The notes: generated from the sequence alone by a model not told the origin. A stretch of DNA of 64,000 bases from Massilia sp. BJB1822 (GCF_013369485.1 NZ_JABWEB010000002.1:620001-684000); one strand, 5' to 3'; positions 9,166-17,967 are shown, counted from the first letter of the stretch. Numbers and translations: made by a program.

Positions 9166-9744
9166 ATGAGACGATTTCTTTCTGGAATGGGTTCACTTTT
9201 GATCGCATGTTCGCTAGATGCAGGTGCAGTATCACTCTCTGGACGCCCAACGGACGATTCCGTCTGTGATCTTTCTCCAATGACAAATTACTATCTAACT
9301 CGAACAGTTTTTGTTCCAGTTGGAACAATGGCGGTTTCGGAAATTTATTCGAGATTGGCTTTAAAATTTATAGAAAAAAAGTGTAAAAACTCACAATTAT
9401 TGGTGCTTCATTCAGAATTTGGAGAATATGAGGATGAACGATCCTTTAGAAATGTTACGTCCGAGCTATGCAGTGTTGCAGATGTTCAGCGTGAATCAAC
9501 AGCAACTAGTGAGTATCCGCACTCATTTCAGGTTAAATGCAAAATATCAAAATTTCAAGAGGCGCGATTGAGATTGGCTGCAGCTGAAAGTGAGAAGCCT
9601 GTCGAGGCAATGATTGCTGAGAATGCTCCATCAATCAACGGTAGGGATGAGAAGATTGAGCAATCAGAGCCACGGGACAGAGACTGCGGAAAGTTGGGCT
9701 TCGGTACGGTGGTCCTTGGTCTTGGTGGCCGTTGCCCTCGATAG
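9166..9744 (+). CDS. Secreted hypothetical protein, low GC
   Basis: A 192-residue product with a signal-peptide-like N terminus (MRRFLSGMGSLLIACS to GAVS). Residue Cys15 might be a lipidation site, although the local pattern IACS is only a partial lipobox. The mature part has scattered Cys residues, a charged central region and a second Cys pair near the end (DRDCGK, GRCPR). I do not recognise it. The start is well supported by AGGAGG at 9155-9160. It is followed after about 24 nt by the S49 peptidase gene and shares the AT-rich character of the preceding block until about 9650. Confidence 0.65.
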   Translation: MRRFLSGMGSLLIACSLDAGAVSLSGRPTDDSVCDLSPMTNYYLTRTVFVPVGTMAVSEIYSRLALKFIEKKCKNSQLLVLHSEFGEYEDERSFRNVTSELCSVADVQRESTATSEYPHSFQVKCKISKFQEARLRLAAAESEKPVEAMIAENAPSINGRDEKIEQSEPRDRDCGKLGFGTVVLGLGGRCPR

Positions 9745-9768
9745 ATCACGGACGCGGAGGAAACATTG

Positions 9769-10767
9769 ATGGACGAGAATGAAACGAAAACAAACGAGGT
9801 GCCGAGTACCGAATCCATATTCCTGCAGCTCATCCAGGAAATGCGTGAGCAGCGTCAGTCGTTCCGTGAGGAGCAGCAACTGCTGACCAAGGAACGGCGC
9901 TCCGCTCGGCGTTGGAATATTGGTCTAAGACTCGTCATGATTGCCGTTCCGCTAGCCTTTGGGGGATTCTTCCTCTGGCAGGCCGCCGGCATCACGCTCG
10001 GGCCATTCAGGGACGTCGTCGGCATCGTTGAGATCAAGGGCGAAATGGCGGAGGGGAAGCTTGCGTCCGCCGAGAAGGTGATTCCGGCGCTGGAAAAAGC
10101 ATTCGAAAACCCGCGCGTGAAGCATGTCGTGCTGGCAATCGATAGTCCCGGTGGTGCACCGGTGGAAGCCGAGCGCATCGGCAACGCGATCGCAATCTTT
10201 AAGAAAACGCATCCGAAGCCAGTCACTGCCATCATTGGTTCCTTGGGCGCTTCCGCCGCGTATATGACCGCCATGCGAGCAGATCGTATTGTGGCGGGCA
10301 GGTATAGCCTGGTAGGGTCCATTGGCGCGATCATCGCACCCTGGCAGTTGGACAAGGCGATCGCACAATTGCAGATTTCGCAGCGGGTCTATGCCTCCGG
10401 CAAGCTTAAGGCATTCTTGAATCCGTTTACACCGGTCAGCGATGAAGCGGATGCGAAGGCGCACGAATTGGTCGATGGTATTGGGCGGGCATTTATTCGG
10501 GAACTGGAGCAGCGCAGAGGTGCGCGCCTGAAAAAAGATGTCGACTACGGAACAGGGGAGGTCTGGAGTGGACCGGAGGCGATGAAACTGGGGCTTGTTG
10601 ATGAGCTCGGTACGGTTGAAAGCTTTTCAAGAGGTCGACCCGGCATGAGTGAGTACAGCTTTGGCCCTCGTGAAAGCGGTTTCGGATATGTGCGTTCGTA
10701 TTTTTCCGAGCTGGTATTAGGCACATCAAGTTTCTGGCTTGGTAAGAGAGATCTTCGTCTTTGGTAA
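9769..10767 (+). CDS. S49-family membrane serine peptidase (SppA-like)
   Basis: A 332-residue signal-peptide-peptidase-like enzyme. A charged N-terminal coil (residues 1-50) is followed by one membrane segment (about 52-72) and an S49 domain. Motifs seen are AIDSPGG (124-129), the Ser nucleophile in GASAAY (Ser162) and a Lys in ASGKLKAF (Lys212) at the position of the SppA catalytic lysine. It probably cleaves membrane-embedded or exported peptides at the periplasmic face. I start at ATG 9769, not the TTG just before it, because GGAGG lies 8 nt upstream. S49 genes occur in transfer regions of several conjugative elements. A transfer role is inferred only from this placement. Confidence 0.85.
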   Translation: MDENETKTNEVPSTESIFLQLIQEMREQRQSFREEQQLLTKERRSARRWNIGLRLVMIAVPLAFGGFFLWQAAGITLGPFRDVVGIVEIKGEMAEGKLASAEKVIPALEKAFENPRVKHVVLAIDSPGGAPVEAERIGNAIAIFKKTHPKPVTAIIGSLGASAAYMTAMRADRIVAGRYSLVGSIGAIIAPWQLDKAIAQLQISQRVYASGKLKAFLNPFTPVSDEADAKAHELVDGIGRAFIRELEQRRGARLKKDVDYGTGEVWSGPEAMKLGLVDELGTVESFSRGRPGMSEYSFGPRESGFGYVRSYFSELVLGTSSFWLGKRDLRLW

Positions 10768-10916
10768 TTTTTCTTATGCAACTAATTATTCACTCTGCTG
10801 GCTTTTCCGAGGTAAAGGTAAGTAAGCGACTCCTGATACATCCGTAGTTTTCCGGCAACCACGCGGCTCCAACGCTAGGTATCACGAAAATCTGTTACCA
10901 GGAGCCTGCTGGCGAC

Positions 10917-10938
10917 CGCGCTTGACGATGCAAGCGCG
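10917..10938 (+). terminator. Hairpin, probable terminator
   Basis: An 8-bp perfect stem CGCGCTTG/CAAGCGCG with a 6-nt loop, followed 5 nt later by CCTTTT. It lies 150 nt after the S49 gene and just beyond the end of a minus-strand frame. The short T-run makes it a weak intrinsic terminator. Confidence 0.45.
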
Positions 10939-10951
10939 TCGCCTTTTGAAC

Positions 10952-11146
10952 TTAAAACTCCGGACTACCCAAATCGGACAGGTCGACTGGTTCCCCGTCG
11001 TCATAGTCGTCGTCGACGTCCTGCTCGCGCCAGCTCTCATCGACGCCTGCCCAGGCTTCGGATTCGACTAAAATCAGCCCGGCTCGGCCCGCCTTATCGA
11101 ACGTTAGCTTGGCGTGACAACGCCACGTAAAGGCCGCGTGGTGGTG
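10952..11146 (-). pseudogene. Gene tail without a start, acidic C terminus
   Basis: An open minus-strand frame of about 64 codons, closed by TAA at 10952-10954 and by a stop upstream at 11147. It has no usable start. The reading is protein-like: a Trp-containing HAKLTF segment, then WAGVDESWREQD and an Asp-rich tail ending DLSDLGSPEF. I read it as the 3' end of an unidentified plasmid or ICE gene whose front was lost at a recombination junction. Confidence 0.35.
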
Positions 11147-11400
11147 TCAGACGAGAAAAACTCCCCGCGAAGAGGTGCGGTGGTGGCGGCATACTGCCAG
11201 AAAGGCACAAGCTTGATTGTTTGCGGTGCCCATGTGATCACTTGTCATATGCAACTAAGATACATGACTGACATCCGTTGCCAGATGAGTTAAAGTCTTC
11301 TTAAAATGCTGTCGATCCAAAACTGTCGTTTTTTGTGTGGGCATTACCTGTGTTCACAAATGTAGCCTTACTGTAAAAGGTCGCCACTATTCGCAATGAC

Positions 11401-11482
11401 GGGACTGTAGCTCAGTGGTTAGAGCGCTCGCCAGATGCAGTAACCAGCGAGAGGTCGTGGGTTCGAATCCCAGCCAGCCCCA
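11401..11482 (+). tRNA. Degenerate tRNA-Ile-like gene
   Basis: A tRNA-like sequence. The acceptor strands GGGACTG and CAGCCCC pair with one A-C mismatch, and the discriminator is A. The D arm GCTC/GAGC is intact with an AGTGGTTA loop. The anticodon stem CTCGC/GCGAG is perfect, but the loop is 15 nt instead of 7. The T arm has the standard TTCGAAT loop but an extra G in its 3' strand. CCA is not encoded. Around the loop it resembles tRNA-Ile(GAU), where CTGATAA would be expected. The enlarged loop and the two stem defects suggest a pseudogene, perhaps an old integration-site copy. It lies 19 nt before the FRG gene, which is transcribed in the same direction. Confidence 0.5.
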
Positions 11483-11501
11483 CTCATAATTGGAGAGGTC
11501 G

Positions 11502-12227
11502 GTGTCTGATTGGACTGAATTTCTAATCGAAATCAAGCGAAAGCGAGAGGAGCTTAAGTGTTCGCACTCGGGTTGTTGGTATCGTGGTGCGGCCCAAATA
11601 TCCCATGGTTTATTGCCTAAATTAATTTGGCGGACACGTAAGCCAGACACAGAAGACAATTTATATCGAGGTTACTTGCGTACACGAATGGCAAATCAAA
11701 ATGTTAATTCGTGGATTACTTTGTCAGATATGCAACACTTTGGAACTGCCACGCGTCTCTTAGATTGGACAGAGTGCTTAGGTGTTGCTTTGTTTTTTGC
11801 TCTTAATTTCGGAGGTGAATCTAAAAAACCTGTAATTTGGTTATTAAATCCATTTTCATTAGCATGTCGTGCTAGAGCGTCTAATAACAAATCAATCGGG
11901 GATTTTCATATTGATCCGGAAATGGACTATTACAGACGATTCATTAAGGAAAAAAATTGGCCTTACAAATATGCAATGCCATTTTATGCGCCAAGACCAA
12001 ATGAAAGAATACATGCGCAGAGAGGATTTTTCACCGTTCATGGTACCAGCGATGATTCAATCCATAATTATGCAAAAAGGCACGTTAGGGCAGTTAGCAT
12101 TCCCACGGATTCCTTAAGCGATTTTGAGCTATTTCTAGAAATGGCGGGCATCGACCATACTTCGATGTTCCCAGATCATGAAGGTTGGCTCAGGAAAGTT
12201 GAAAAGGAATATTTTTATGCTAGATGA
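11502..12227 (+). CDS. FRG-domain protein
   Basis: A 241-residue cytoplasmic protein with an FRG domain through most of its length. Seen motifs are CWYRGAAQISHGLLPKL (residues 25-41, the family's F/Y-R-G block) and QHFGTATRLLDWTE (78-91), followed by the hydrophobic VALFFALNF. The biochemical function of FRG domains is not settled. They are common in mobile islands and near anti-phage genes. I chose GTG 11502 because GGAGAGG at 11492-11498 lies just upstream; a TTG at 11490 is the alternative. Base composition is AT-rich, unlike the transfer genes. The tRNA-like gene directly precedes it. Confidence 0.85.
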   Translation: MSDWTEFLIEIKRKREELKCSHSGCWYRGAAQISHGLLPKLIWRTRKPDTEDNLYRGYLRTRMANQNVNSWITLSDMQHFGTATRLLDWTECLGVALFFALNFGGESKKPVIWLLNPFSLACRARASNNKSIGDFHIDPEMDYYRRFIKEKNWPYKYAMPFYAPRPNERIHAQRGFFTVHGTSDDSIHNYAKRHVRAVSIPTDSLSDFELFLEMAGIDHTSMFPDHEGWLRKVEKEYFYAR

Positions 12228-12402
12228 TGCAAGGAAAGCTGCCAAGATTAAATATTATATTCAACAATGCTCCTGCCTGCGGGCAACTAATTTCATAAAG
12301 ATTTTCTCCACCTTTGCTAAGGAACCGCTGATTTAATCGCTGAGTTCCCCGACAGGATATACAACTGGAACAATGACGCATCCCATCATTCCGAATCGCC
12401 AG

Positions 12403-12645
12403 ATGAAGCAAACGAGCTTTTCCGACGCAGAGTTCGCCAGCAAGAAAAAGCTGACGCGACGCGAGCGCTTCCTGGCCGAGATCGAGGCAGCGCCCCCATG
12501 GCCGGCGCTGGTCGCCGCGCTGCTGCCGTATTACCCGAAGGGCGATGGCCGCGGCCATCCGCTGATGTCGACGCTGTTCGGCTTCGCCAACCTGGTCCTG
12601 GCTCGCAGGTTCCTTGGGCCAGCGCACGCCCAAGTTACGTCCTGA
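12403..12645 (+). pseudogene. IS5-family transposase, truncated N terminus
   Basis: About 80 codons that match the start of IS5-type transposases: MKQTSFSDAEFASKKKLTRR, then FLAEIEAAPPWPALVAALLP and YYPKGDGRGHPL. After about residue 60 the reading departs from the family and ends. The catalytic DDE region is absent. A sequence GGAACCGCTGATTTAATC about 70 nt upstream may be the old terminal inverted repeat. High GC contrasts with the AT-rich genes on both sides, which fits an insertion relic. Confidence 0.7.
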
Positions 12646-12867
12646 GGCCGGAAACCGGCCGCAAAGGTCGCTCGAAACGGCCGATCCGGAACAGTTGGGC
12701 GTCGGGTTCGATCAAAAACTGCAGCGTGCGAAACTCACCCGCAGATCGGACCGACTTTCGCGCGCGAAAGTGAATTGTTCAGCGCTTCCCTAGATATATG
12801 AGAGAATCCGACCAATAAGGCTGAATGGCAAGTAAAGATCCACTTCAGGTTAAGAAGGCGTATTCAA
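12646..12867. other. Gap after the IS5 relic
   Basis: GC-rich relic sequence to about 12790, then AT-rich sequence leading to the next gene. I see no gene and no clear inverted repeat closing the IS5 relic on this side. Confidence 0.5.
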
Positions 12868-14175
12868 ATGCACCAAGACTTAAACTTACGGTACGAGATT
12901 ACTGACATTCGATTTGCTGCAGCACCCAATTGTAACTGTGTGGCGATTGCAAATGGAACCCTAACATTCCGAGGACGTATACGGGATTTCAGCGTCCATT
13001 TGGCTCCTGCCAACGATGGAACATGGTATCGGATTGGTGGGCGCCTGCAATACGACCACCTTTTCCTACGCGACCATCCAGGATTTTGGGCACCTATTGT
13101 TCGAACAGCTGGTGTGCTTCTTAAAACTATTAACATGTGGACGGTTAGCTCCGAAGCCAGCGGTGCTCAAATAGCGTTGAACGAGCAATTAGCGCCTGCC
13201 GAGCATCGCGACCGGGTGCATTTCTCGATACGTCCCAATATGTTCGACCTCCCTGATGCGGATTGGCCAACACTGTGGGGGCGGATAGAAAACCGCGTTA
13301 AAGTGGATCCGTTTTTCGAGGTACGCGGGTATACGCGCGAAGAAACTCTAACGGCGTTACGTCCCTTGAAGAAGATCTTTCAGATCGAATGGGTAAAGCG
13401 TAAGTACCGCGATATTTCTCAAGAGAGAGGAATAATCAAATTAGCCGCAAATGCAGGGCGTGAGATGCCTGACTGGTTTCCTGCAGCCCACCTCGCGCGA
13501 ACTGCGTTGGGCGCTATTTGCGTCGACCCAGCGTGGAACTATCTGGTCAATATTGGTCAGGCAGTTCAACAGCTGACTGGTTTTCCTGGAGCTGACCGCT
13601 TGTTCAAAGAACTCACTAGAAGTCCTGGTTCGCAGCACAACCTTTGCATGGCCGCAGAATTGCGGCAACGTGGGTTCCTAGTTGGGCTTGAAGCTCCGAC
13701 AGGTGTAGGCAATGCAACGAATGATCTACTGGTCAAGGTGGGAGAGGTTAAATACGCAATCGAAGTGAAGGAGTTTCATGCGGCAGACCCTATAGCAAAG
13801 CTGAAGAAAGAACTCTCCGATAAAGCTAAAAAGCTCCCAGCTATTCCGCGGGAACCTGTAATCTTCCACGTTGTATTGGCAGAGAGAGATGGCACCCGAG
13901 TGAGGGAGGAAGACAACTTTGTTGAATCCGTTTCCCAAGTGGCGGTGGATTTGCCCTCGTCAATCAGTGCGATTGTCGTGGGGCGACGATTCGTCGATGC
14001 AGCGGGAGGACCCGTCAAGCGGGATACGTGCGGTATATTCATTAATCCATCGGCGTCAAATCCAAGTGTTGATGCAGACCTCTTAACGATTTTTGAGAAG
14101 AACTTTGCTGAAATAACCTATCCTCAATTCGGGGTGTCCAGCTTTATGGACTGGCAAACGCAGGCGCCCACCTGA
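12868..14175 (+). CDS. Hypothetical protein with PD-(D/E)XK-like nuclease motif
   Basis: A 435-residue protein that I cannot assign to a named family. Residues 255-303 have the layout of a restriction-endonuclease fold: a helix with AAELRQRGF (Glu264), a strand with an acidic residue in NATNDLL (Asp287) and YAIEVKEF (Glu299-Val-Lys301). That is the E...D...ExK pattern of PD-(D/E)XK nucleases. The N-terminal 240 residues carry no recognised motif. No export signal or membrane segment is seen. It sits in the AT-richer island between the FRG gene and further unknown genes, a context typical of defence or mobile-element functions. The nuclease assignment rests on motif reading only. Confidence 0.75.
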   Translation: MHQDLNLRYEITDIRFAAAPNCNCVAIANGTLTFRGRIRDFSVHLAPANDGTWYRIGGRLQYDHLFLRDHPGFWAPIVRTAGVLLKTINMWTVSSEASGAQIALNEQLAPAEHRDRVHFSIRPNMFDLPDADWPTLWGRIENRVKVDPFFEVRGYTREETLTALRPLKKIFQIEWVKRKYRDISQERGIIKLAANAGREMPDWFPAAHLARTALGAICVDPAWNYLVNIGQAVQQLTGFPGADRLFKELTRSPGSQHNLCMAAELRQRGFLVGLEAPTGVGNATNDLLVKVGEVKYAIEVKEFHAADPIAKLKKELSDKAKKLPAIPREPVIFHVVLAERDGTRVREEDNFVESVSQVAVDLPSSISAIVVGRRFVDAAGGPVKRDTCGIFINPSASNPSVDADLLTIFEKNFAEITYPQFGVSSFMDWQTQAPT

Positions 14176-14373
14176 GGTATCGAGCTTTTCTTTCTGTTCG
14201 TTCGCAACGGGGGCTTCGGCTTTCTTGTGGCAATGCGCGTATTTTCCATCTGGGCAAGATGCTATCCTGAATGACGTCGGTTGAGTTCGGCCATTAGCTG
14301 ACGGCCACGAGAGCACAATCAACATCAGACGTGCACGGTCTCAGCCATGCAATTCCTGTAAAAGAAGGACGAT

Positions 14374-14868
14374 ATGCCAAGAGCTACCATGAGTGCCTCG
14401 TCTTACGGGACTAATTTGCCGATGGATTTATTGGAGAAGTTGCGCATCGACGCACAAAAATTGTCCGTCGAGTCACATCCGTACGACGTGTTTAATTTTA
14501 TGATCACAGCCGCCGTTCTTAATGAGTGGAGTACGAAGGTCTTTAAAGGGATCGGTATCGCAGACGAGACTCTAAGGGCTGTTGAAAAGAAGAATTTTGA
14601 GTTGCTGCCGGAATTTATGGTAAGTTGGGTAATTGATATTTCCTGCCTTCCAAATAAGCATTGTGGTACACGAAGGCACATAATGAATGCGTTGAGAATT
14701 TGTTGGGATACAGCTAACGCGAGAAAGCACTATCATTGGTTTTTTACGAACGAAGTGAATTTCATCGGTCACGAGCCTGTTATCGATGACTGGTATAAAT
14801 GGGCCTTTACATCAGTCGAATCTGATTTCTATATCGACTATGCTAGAGAGAATTATGGGCTAACTTAG
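14374..14868 (+). CDS. Hypothetical cytoplasmic protein
   Basis: A 164-residue protein of unknown family, without membrane segments or export signal. It contains a conserved-looking middle part (DISCLPNKHCGTRRHIMNA) with two Cys and several His, then aromatic-rich segments (KHYHWFFTNEV, DDWYKWAF). The start follows AAGAAGGA. It stands alone, 200 nt after the nuclease-like gene, in DNA of moderate GC. No function can be given. Confidence 0.65.
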   Translation: MPRATMSASSYGTNLPMDLLEKLRIDAQKLSVESHPYDVFNFMITAAVLNEWSTKVFKGIGIADETLRAVEKKNFELLPEFMVSWVIDISCLPNKHCGTRRHIMNALRICWDTANARKHYHWFFTNEVNFIGHEPVIDDWYKWAFTSVESDFYIDYARENYGLT

Positions 14869-15075
14869 CTTGCAAGGATTGTTATTCAATTCTAGGAAGG
14901 ATTCCTTACGGTTCCTCAGATTTTTGAGCGCTACAAGTATCAGGGTAACGTTGAACTAGAAGATTCTGACAACACAATCGTTCGCGAGTGAGCGACAAGT
15001 AATGCTTTAGCCAAAGTAGACCGATGACGTATGTCGGAAAAAACAGACTTTCCAAAAAATGAAAATTAAAGGAAG

Positions 15076-15603
15076 ATGACATTGGATGATAAAATTCAAA
15101 CGTTAAAAATTACTGATTATCTCGCAATTTATGCGGCTCTCCTTTCCTCTGTAGTCTTTCTTTGGAACCTTGTTCAGTCTCGGCCTCGAATAAAAGTCAA
15201 TGTACTTTTTGGTGTTGAAACTATTGATGGCGTGACCACATCCGGAGTCTTTGTTGTCGTAAGAAATACGTCCTCGCATGATATTCATCTTGGTGCTATA
15301 GGTATTCTTTACCCGTATAGAGAAGCCGGGGCAAAGGAACGGCTATTGCATTTTTGGCGTTATAAACGCTGGCCTAAAAGAGTGGGCTGGTGCCACACCA
15401 GCCTATCCAATTACGCCATCAAAGACGGTTGCCCCATGTGTCTTGAGGCTCGTAAATCTCATCATGTTCTTGTCCCAAAAGAAATCGTAGAGAAGATCCT
15501 TTCAGGTGCTACACAAGCCACCCTGATTGTGAAAGTACAAGATCAGTTGTGGAATGACGTCTATTCCAAACCATTTAAATGGCCGCAGCTCAAGAGGGTA
15601 TGA
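15076..15603 (+). CDS. Hypothetical membrane-anchored protein
   Basis: A 175-residue protein with one membrane segment near the N terminus (about residues 13-32). A soluble domain with beta-strand character follows, rich in hydrophobic/charged alternation around residues 38-70. A Cys/His cluster WCHTSLSNYAIKDGCPMC (about residues 109-126) could bind a metal. The family is unknown. The start follows AAAGGAAG. It lies upstream of another membrane protein gene, with a 385-nt gap between them. Confidence 0.65.
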   Translation: MTLDDKIQTLKITDYLAIYAALLSSVVFLWNLVQSRPRIKVNVLFGVETIDGVTTSGVFVVVRNTSSHDIHLGAIGILYPYREAGAKERLLHFWRYKRWPKRVGWCHTSLSNYAIKDGCPMCLEARKSHHVLVPKEIVEKILSGATQATLIVKVQDQLWNDVYSKPFKWPQLKRV

Positions 15604-15988
15604 CGCTCAACTTTCGTGCCACTAAAAAAATTCGGCAGATTTGCGGCCGACGGCTTCGGGGCGGATGCTGCTGGCCATTGAACTCCGCCCCTCAGGTCAA
15701 CTCTCAACCACTACAGGGCCGACCGCATTTGCGAACATCAGATATCAACGCTGTCGAGCCAATGCCCTGTTCAGGAAAAAGTTCGTGCCGAACAAGGAAG
15801 CCGCAAGGGTGCCGATCGCAACCCAGGCGAAGGATGTCGAACCCGTGCGATTAAGCAGGATGCCAGTCGACTCTGCGGGTCTTGTATCTCCGAATCCGTC
15901 GGTGCGAAGAACCAATGGCTGTCGAAGCCACCTCTTTGTGAAGCGAGGATTTGGTGCAACAATTAATTCAAGAGGAATTGCCGTAAAG
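15604..15988. other. Intergenic stretch with a large hairpin
   Basis: About 385 nt without a gene I trust. The frame of the next gene is open upstream to about 15641, but the reading there is low-quality. A GC-rich stem GGGGCGGA/TCCGCCCC (15658-15665 with 15684-15691) with an 18-nt loop is the only structure I see. It is GC-rich compared with both neighbours and may be a foreign fragment. Confidence 0.45.
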
Positions 15989-16966
15989 ATGAGAGAACAA
16001 GAAGAAAAAGGTAGTGAGGATAACGAGAACCTGAAGACGATGTTTCCCGGCTGGAGCTTTTTGCACCGGCACTTTCTTGAGATCGTGACGCTGGCGATAC
16101 CTGTAATCGGAATCGTCGGCTTTGCCGCTGGTACCTCATTCCTTGAGGGATGGAATAGGGCTGCCGGAATTGGCAGCAATCTATTCCCGGTTGGCGTAAA
16201 CGAAACCATCTTACTGGGTTTGAGATTGACCAAGCCTTGGACTTATAGTGGCGCCGTACTTGCCGTCACCGTCTCTTATCTATATCTTATAGAGATACTA
16301 ACGGAGTGGGAACGGGCGAAATGGGGGCGGGAAAGCCATTGGCGGAGATGGCAAAGAGTCAAGCTTGCAAGAGCTGCAAGCGCAGCCCGCAAGTTAAGTG
16401 GGATCAATGATCGTCTGACCGATCCGTCCAACAAAGCGTGGATGAAGCTCGGCCCAAGACGGCGATGGGGACGCCAGAAGCCGACGGTGAATGTAAATGC
16501 GAAACGCTGGCACAGAGTTGGTATCCGCGCTCTTGCGCTTGTGCTCTTCCTTATTGGCATTGCCATGACACTGCTCCTTCATCTTTTGCTGAAGTCCTTT
16601 ATTATCGAGGAAGCACATGCTGAAGGTGTCAGAAAATATGCCCAACTATATGTAGCAGTTACCGGCAAAATACCTCTCAATTTTCATGATAACCCTTCGA
16701 AATCTGAACTGCGGCAATTTGCTTGTGCGGGAGATGATTTCTTGTGGCACTATAGATCCGTGGAGCTTTCAGGTGGCGAAGGACCGGCCGACGCTAAGCA
16801 ACAGGCCTACATTATCCATAGTACCGACAAGCTGTTCTTCCTTCTGGATAAGGACGGATCACGTCTGCAGTCGTTTGGCGACGCACTGTTTAGCCTTCGA
16901 GAGAGTCCCCATCGCCCTGTGTCGGATTGGATTAAGACCTGCAAGCACTCCAGCGCTCAGAAGTAG
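15989..16966 (+). CDS. Hypothetical membrane protein
   Basis: A 325-residue protein with membrane segments near residues 30-48, 68-90 and 180-205, a basic cytoplasmic loop between the second and third (WRRWQRVKLARAASAARKL), and a soluble C-terminal domain of about 120 residues. No family recognised. I start at ATG 15989 with AAGAGGAA upstream; the frame stays open to 15641, but that part does not look like protein. No partner gene is tightly linked. Confidence 0.65.
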   Translation: MREQEEKGSEDNENLKTMFPGWSFLHRHFLEIVTLAIPVIGIVGFAAGTSFLEGWNRAAGIGSNLFPVGVNETILLGLRLTKPWTYSGAVLAVTVSYLYLIEILTEWERAKWGRESHWRRWQRVKLARAASAARKLSGINDRLTDPSNKAWMKLGPRRRWGRQKPTVNVNAKRWHRVGIRALALVLFLIGIAMTLLLHLLLKSFIIEEAHAEGVRKYAQLYVAVTGKIPLNFHDNPSKSELRQFACAGDDFLWHYRSVELSGGEGPADAKQQAYIIHSTDKLFFLLDKDGSRLQSFGDALFSLRESPHRPVSDWIKTCKHSSAQK

Positions 16967-16977
16967 ACAGAAATCTA

Positions 16978-17315
16978 TCAACTGTTTCTCCAGCATCTAA
17001 TGACAGCTTGGCACCTGGCCAACATCACGAATACCGCCAGCACAGCCCCCATCCACGCAGCGCGAACCACCTGCGCTGCGTGGCCCCGCGCGCGGGCCTG
17101 TTCCAGCTCGACCTCGAGCAGGATCGTGGTTCGCGAAGAAGCAGCGTTGACGGCCTTCTGCGACAGCTTTGCCAGCGGCCTGCTGGCGAGCCTGGCACGC
17201 CCCTGATCAATGCCTCGTCACCACGGCGCAGCGGGCCGTACGCCTGCTGCTCGAAGGGGTCCTTATATCGGCGAATGTAATGACCCAGTGAATTCCTGCT
17301 CAGGCGATCGTTCAT
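16978..17315 (-). pseudogene. Frameshifted small membrane protein gene
   Basis: On the minus strand a frame starts with MNDRLSRNSLGHYIRRYKDP and reads sensibly to about GSPAGRW near 17180. The sense then continues in another frame (LAKLSQKAVNAASSRTTILL, then a membrane segment AAWMGAVLAVFVMLA) to a TGA at 16978. A 1-nt frameshift near 17175 separates the halves. Joined, it would be a small protein with one C-terminal membrane segment. Its style resembles accessory genes of conjugative elements, but I do not know the family. The rest of the interval to 17571 shows no other gene. Confidence 0.5.
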
Positions 17316-17571
17316 TATGAGCAACACAAACGCATCTCGAGATCGCTAGGCGCGCCAAGTCGTTGTAAGCTGAACCCCAAGGTCGCGGAAAAACCTAGCC
17401 AGCAAGACGTTGACGGCGTTGTTCTCAAGGTGGGCATCCAGCGTGGGGCCGATGTAGAGCATATTATGGAGCGGCCGTGGCGTGGGGCCTAGGTCGAGAC
17501 GATTACGCATTCGCATTTCGGTGCAGAGCTAGTCGAAGGCTGTGTAATTGTAGTGAATTAGATCCGAGGAA

Positions 17572-17967
17572 ATGGCTGCTTTGTTTGATGGGATGGCAAT
17601 GGTTTTTTGCAGTTCCCTATTTGGTCAGCGCAACGAGTTAGCGCTTTCTGGTTTAAGACGGAGAGCAAAGGTTGGAACGAGGATTACTCTGCTCTCAACT
17701 CGAACGCATGGTTCTGATATGCATCTTCCAGATGTACTAGAGGGAGTAAGTCGTATTATCAGGGTTGTACGTGAGGATTGCATTGAGTTTGACCTTTATG
17801 AGCCAGCAGGGGATCGTCGTTCGTTGTTCTACTGGCCAGAAGAGCCACAGGAAGGATTCTTTAGCTTGATAAATAGTCCTCATGGACGCTTCAAAGGTTT
17901 TATGAACCAGAATATATTTGTCTTCGAAAATTCTACTGTTTGGTATGTCTACAGGACTGATGATTAG
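17572..17967 (+). CDS. Hypothetical protein upstream of the STAS-ATPase gene
   Basis: A 131-residue protein, probably cytoplasmic, with a beta-rich middle (GTRITLLSTRTHG, RIIRVVREDCIEFDLYEP). No family recognised. GAGGAA sits unusually close to the ATG, and an ATG at 17593 is the alternative start. It is 218 nt before the ATPase gene in the same direction, so they may or may not share a transcript. Composition is like that of the ATPase gene. Confidence 0.55.
   Translation: MAALFDGMAMVFCSSLFGQRNELALSGLRRRAKVGTRITLLSTRTHGSDMHLPDVLEGVSRIIRVVREDCIEFDLYEPAGDRRSLFYWPEEPQEGFFSLINSPHGRFKGFMNQNIFVFENSTVWYVYRTDD

Larger units (their letters stand above)
10768..11400. other. Region without an intact gene, 3' of the transfer block
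   Basis: About 630 nt between the peptidase gene and the tRNA-like gene. It contains a hairpin near 10917-10938 and, on the minus strand, an open frame with no start that looks like a gene tail. The stretch after 11240 is AT-rich and may carry the promoter for the tRNA-like gene and the FRG gene. I see no complete gene here. It probably marks a junction between the transfer module and the cargo island. Confidence 0.6.

Noticed and set aside
11387..11659. Minus-strand ORF across the tRNA-like gene with a GFEPTTS segment
   Set aside because: That peptide is the usual false reading of a tRNA T arm on the antisense strand. It supports the tRNA-like call instead.
15658..15691. Large GC-rich hairpin considered as an integron attC site
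   Set aside because: No paired core sites of the GTTRRRY type and no integrase or cassette array nearby.
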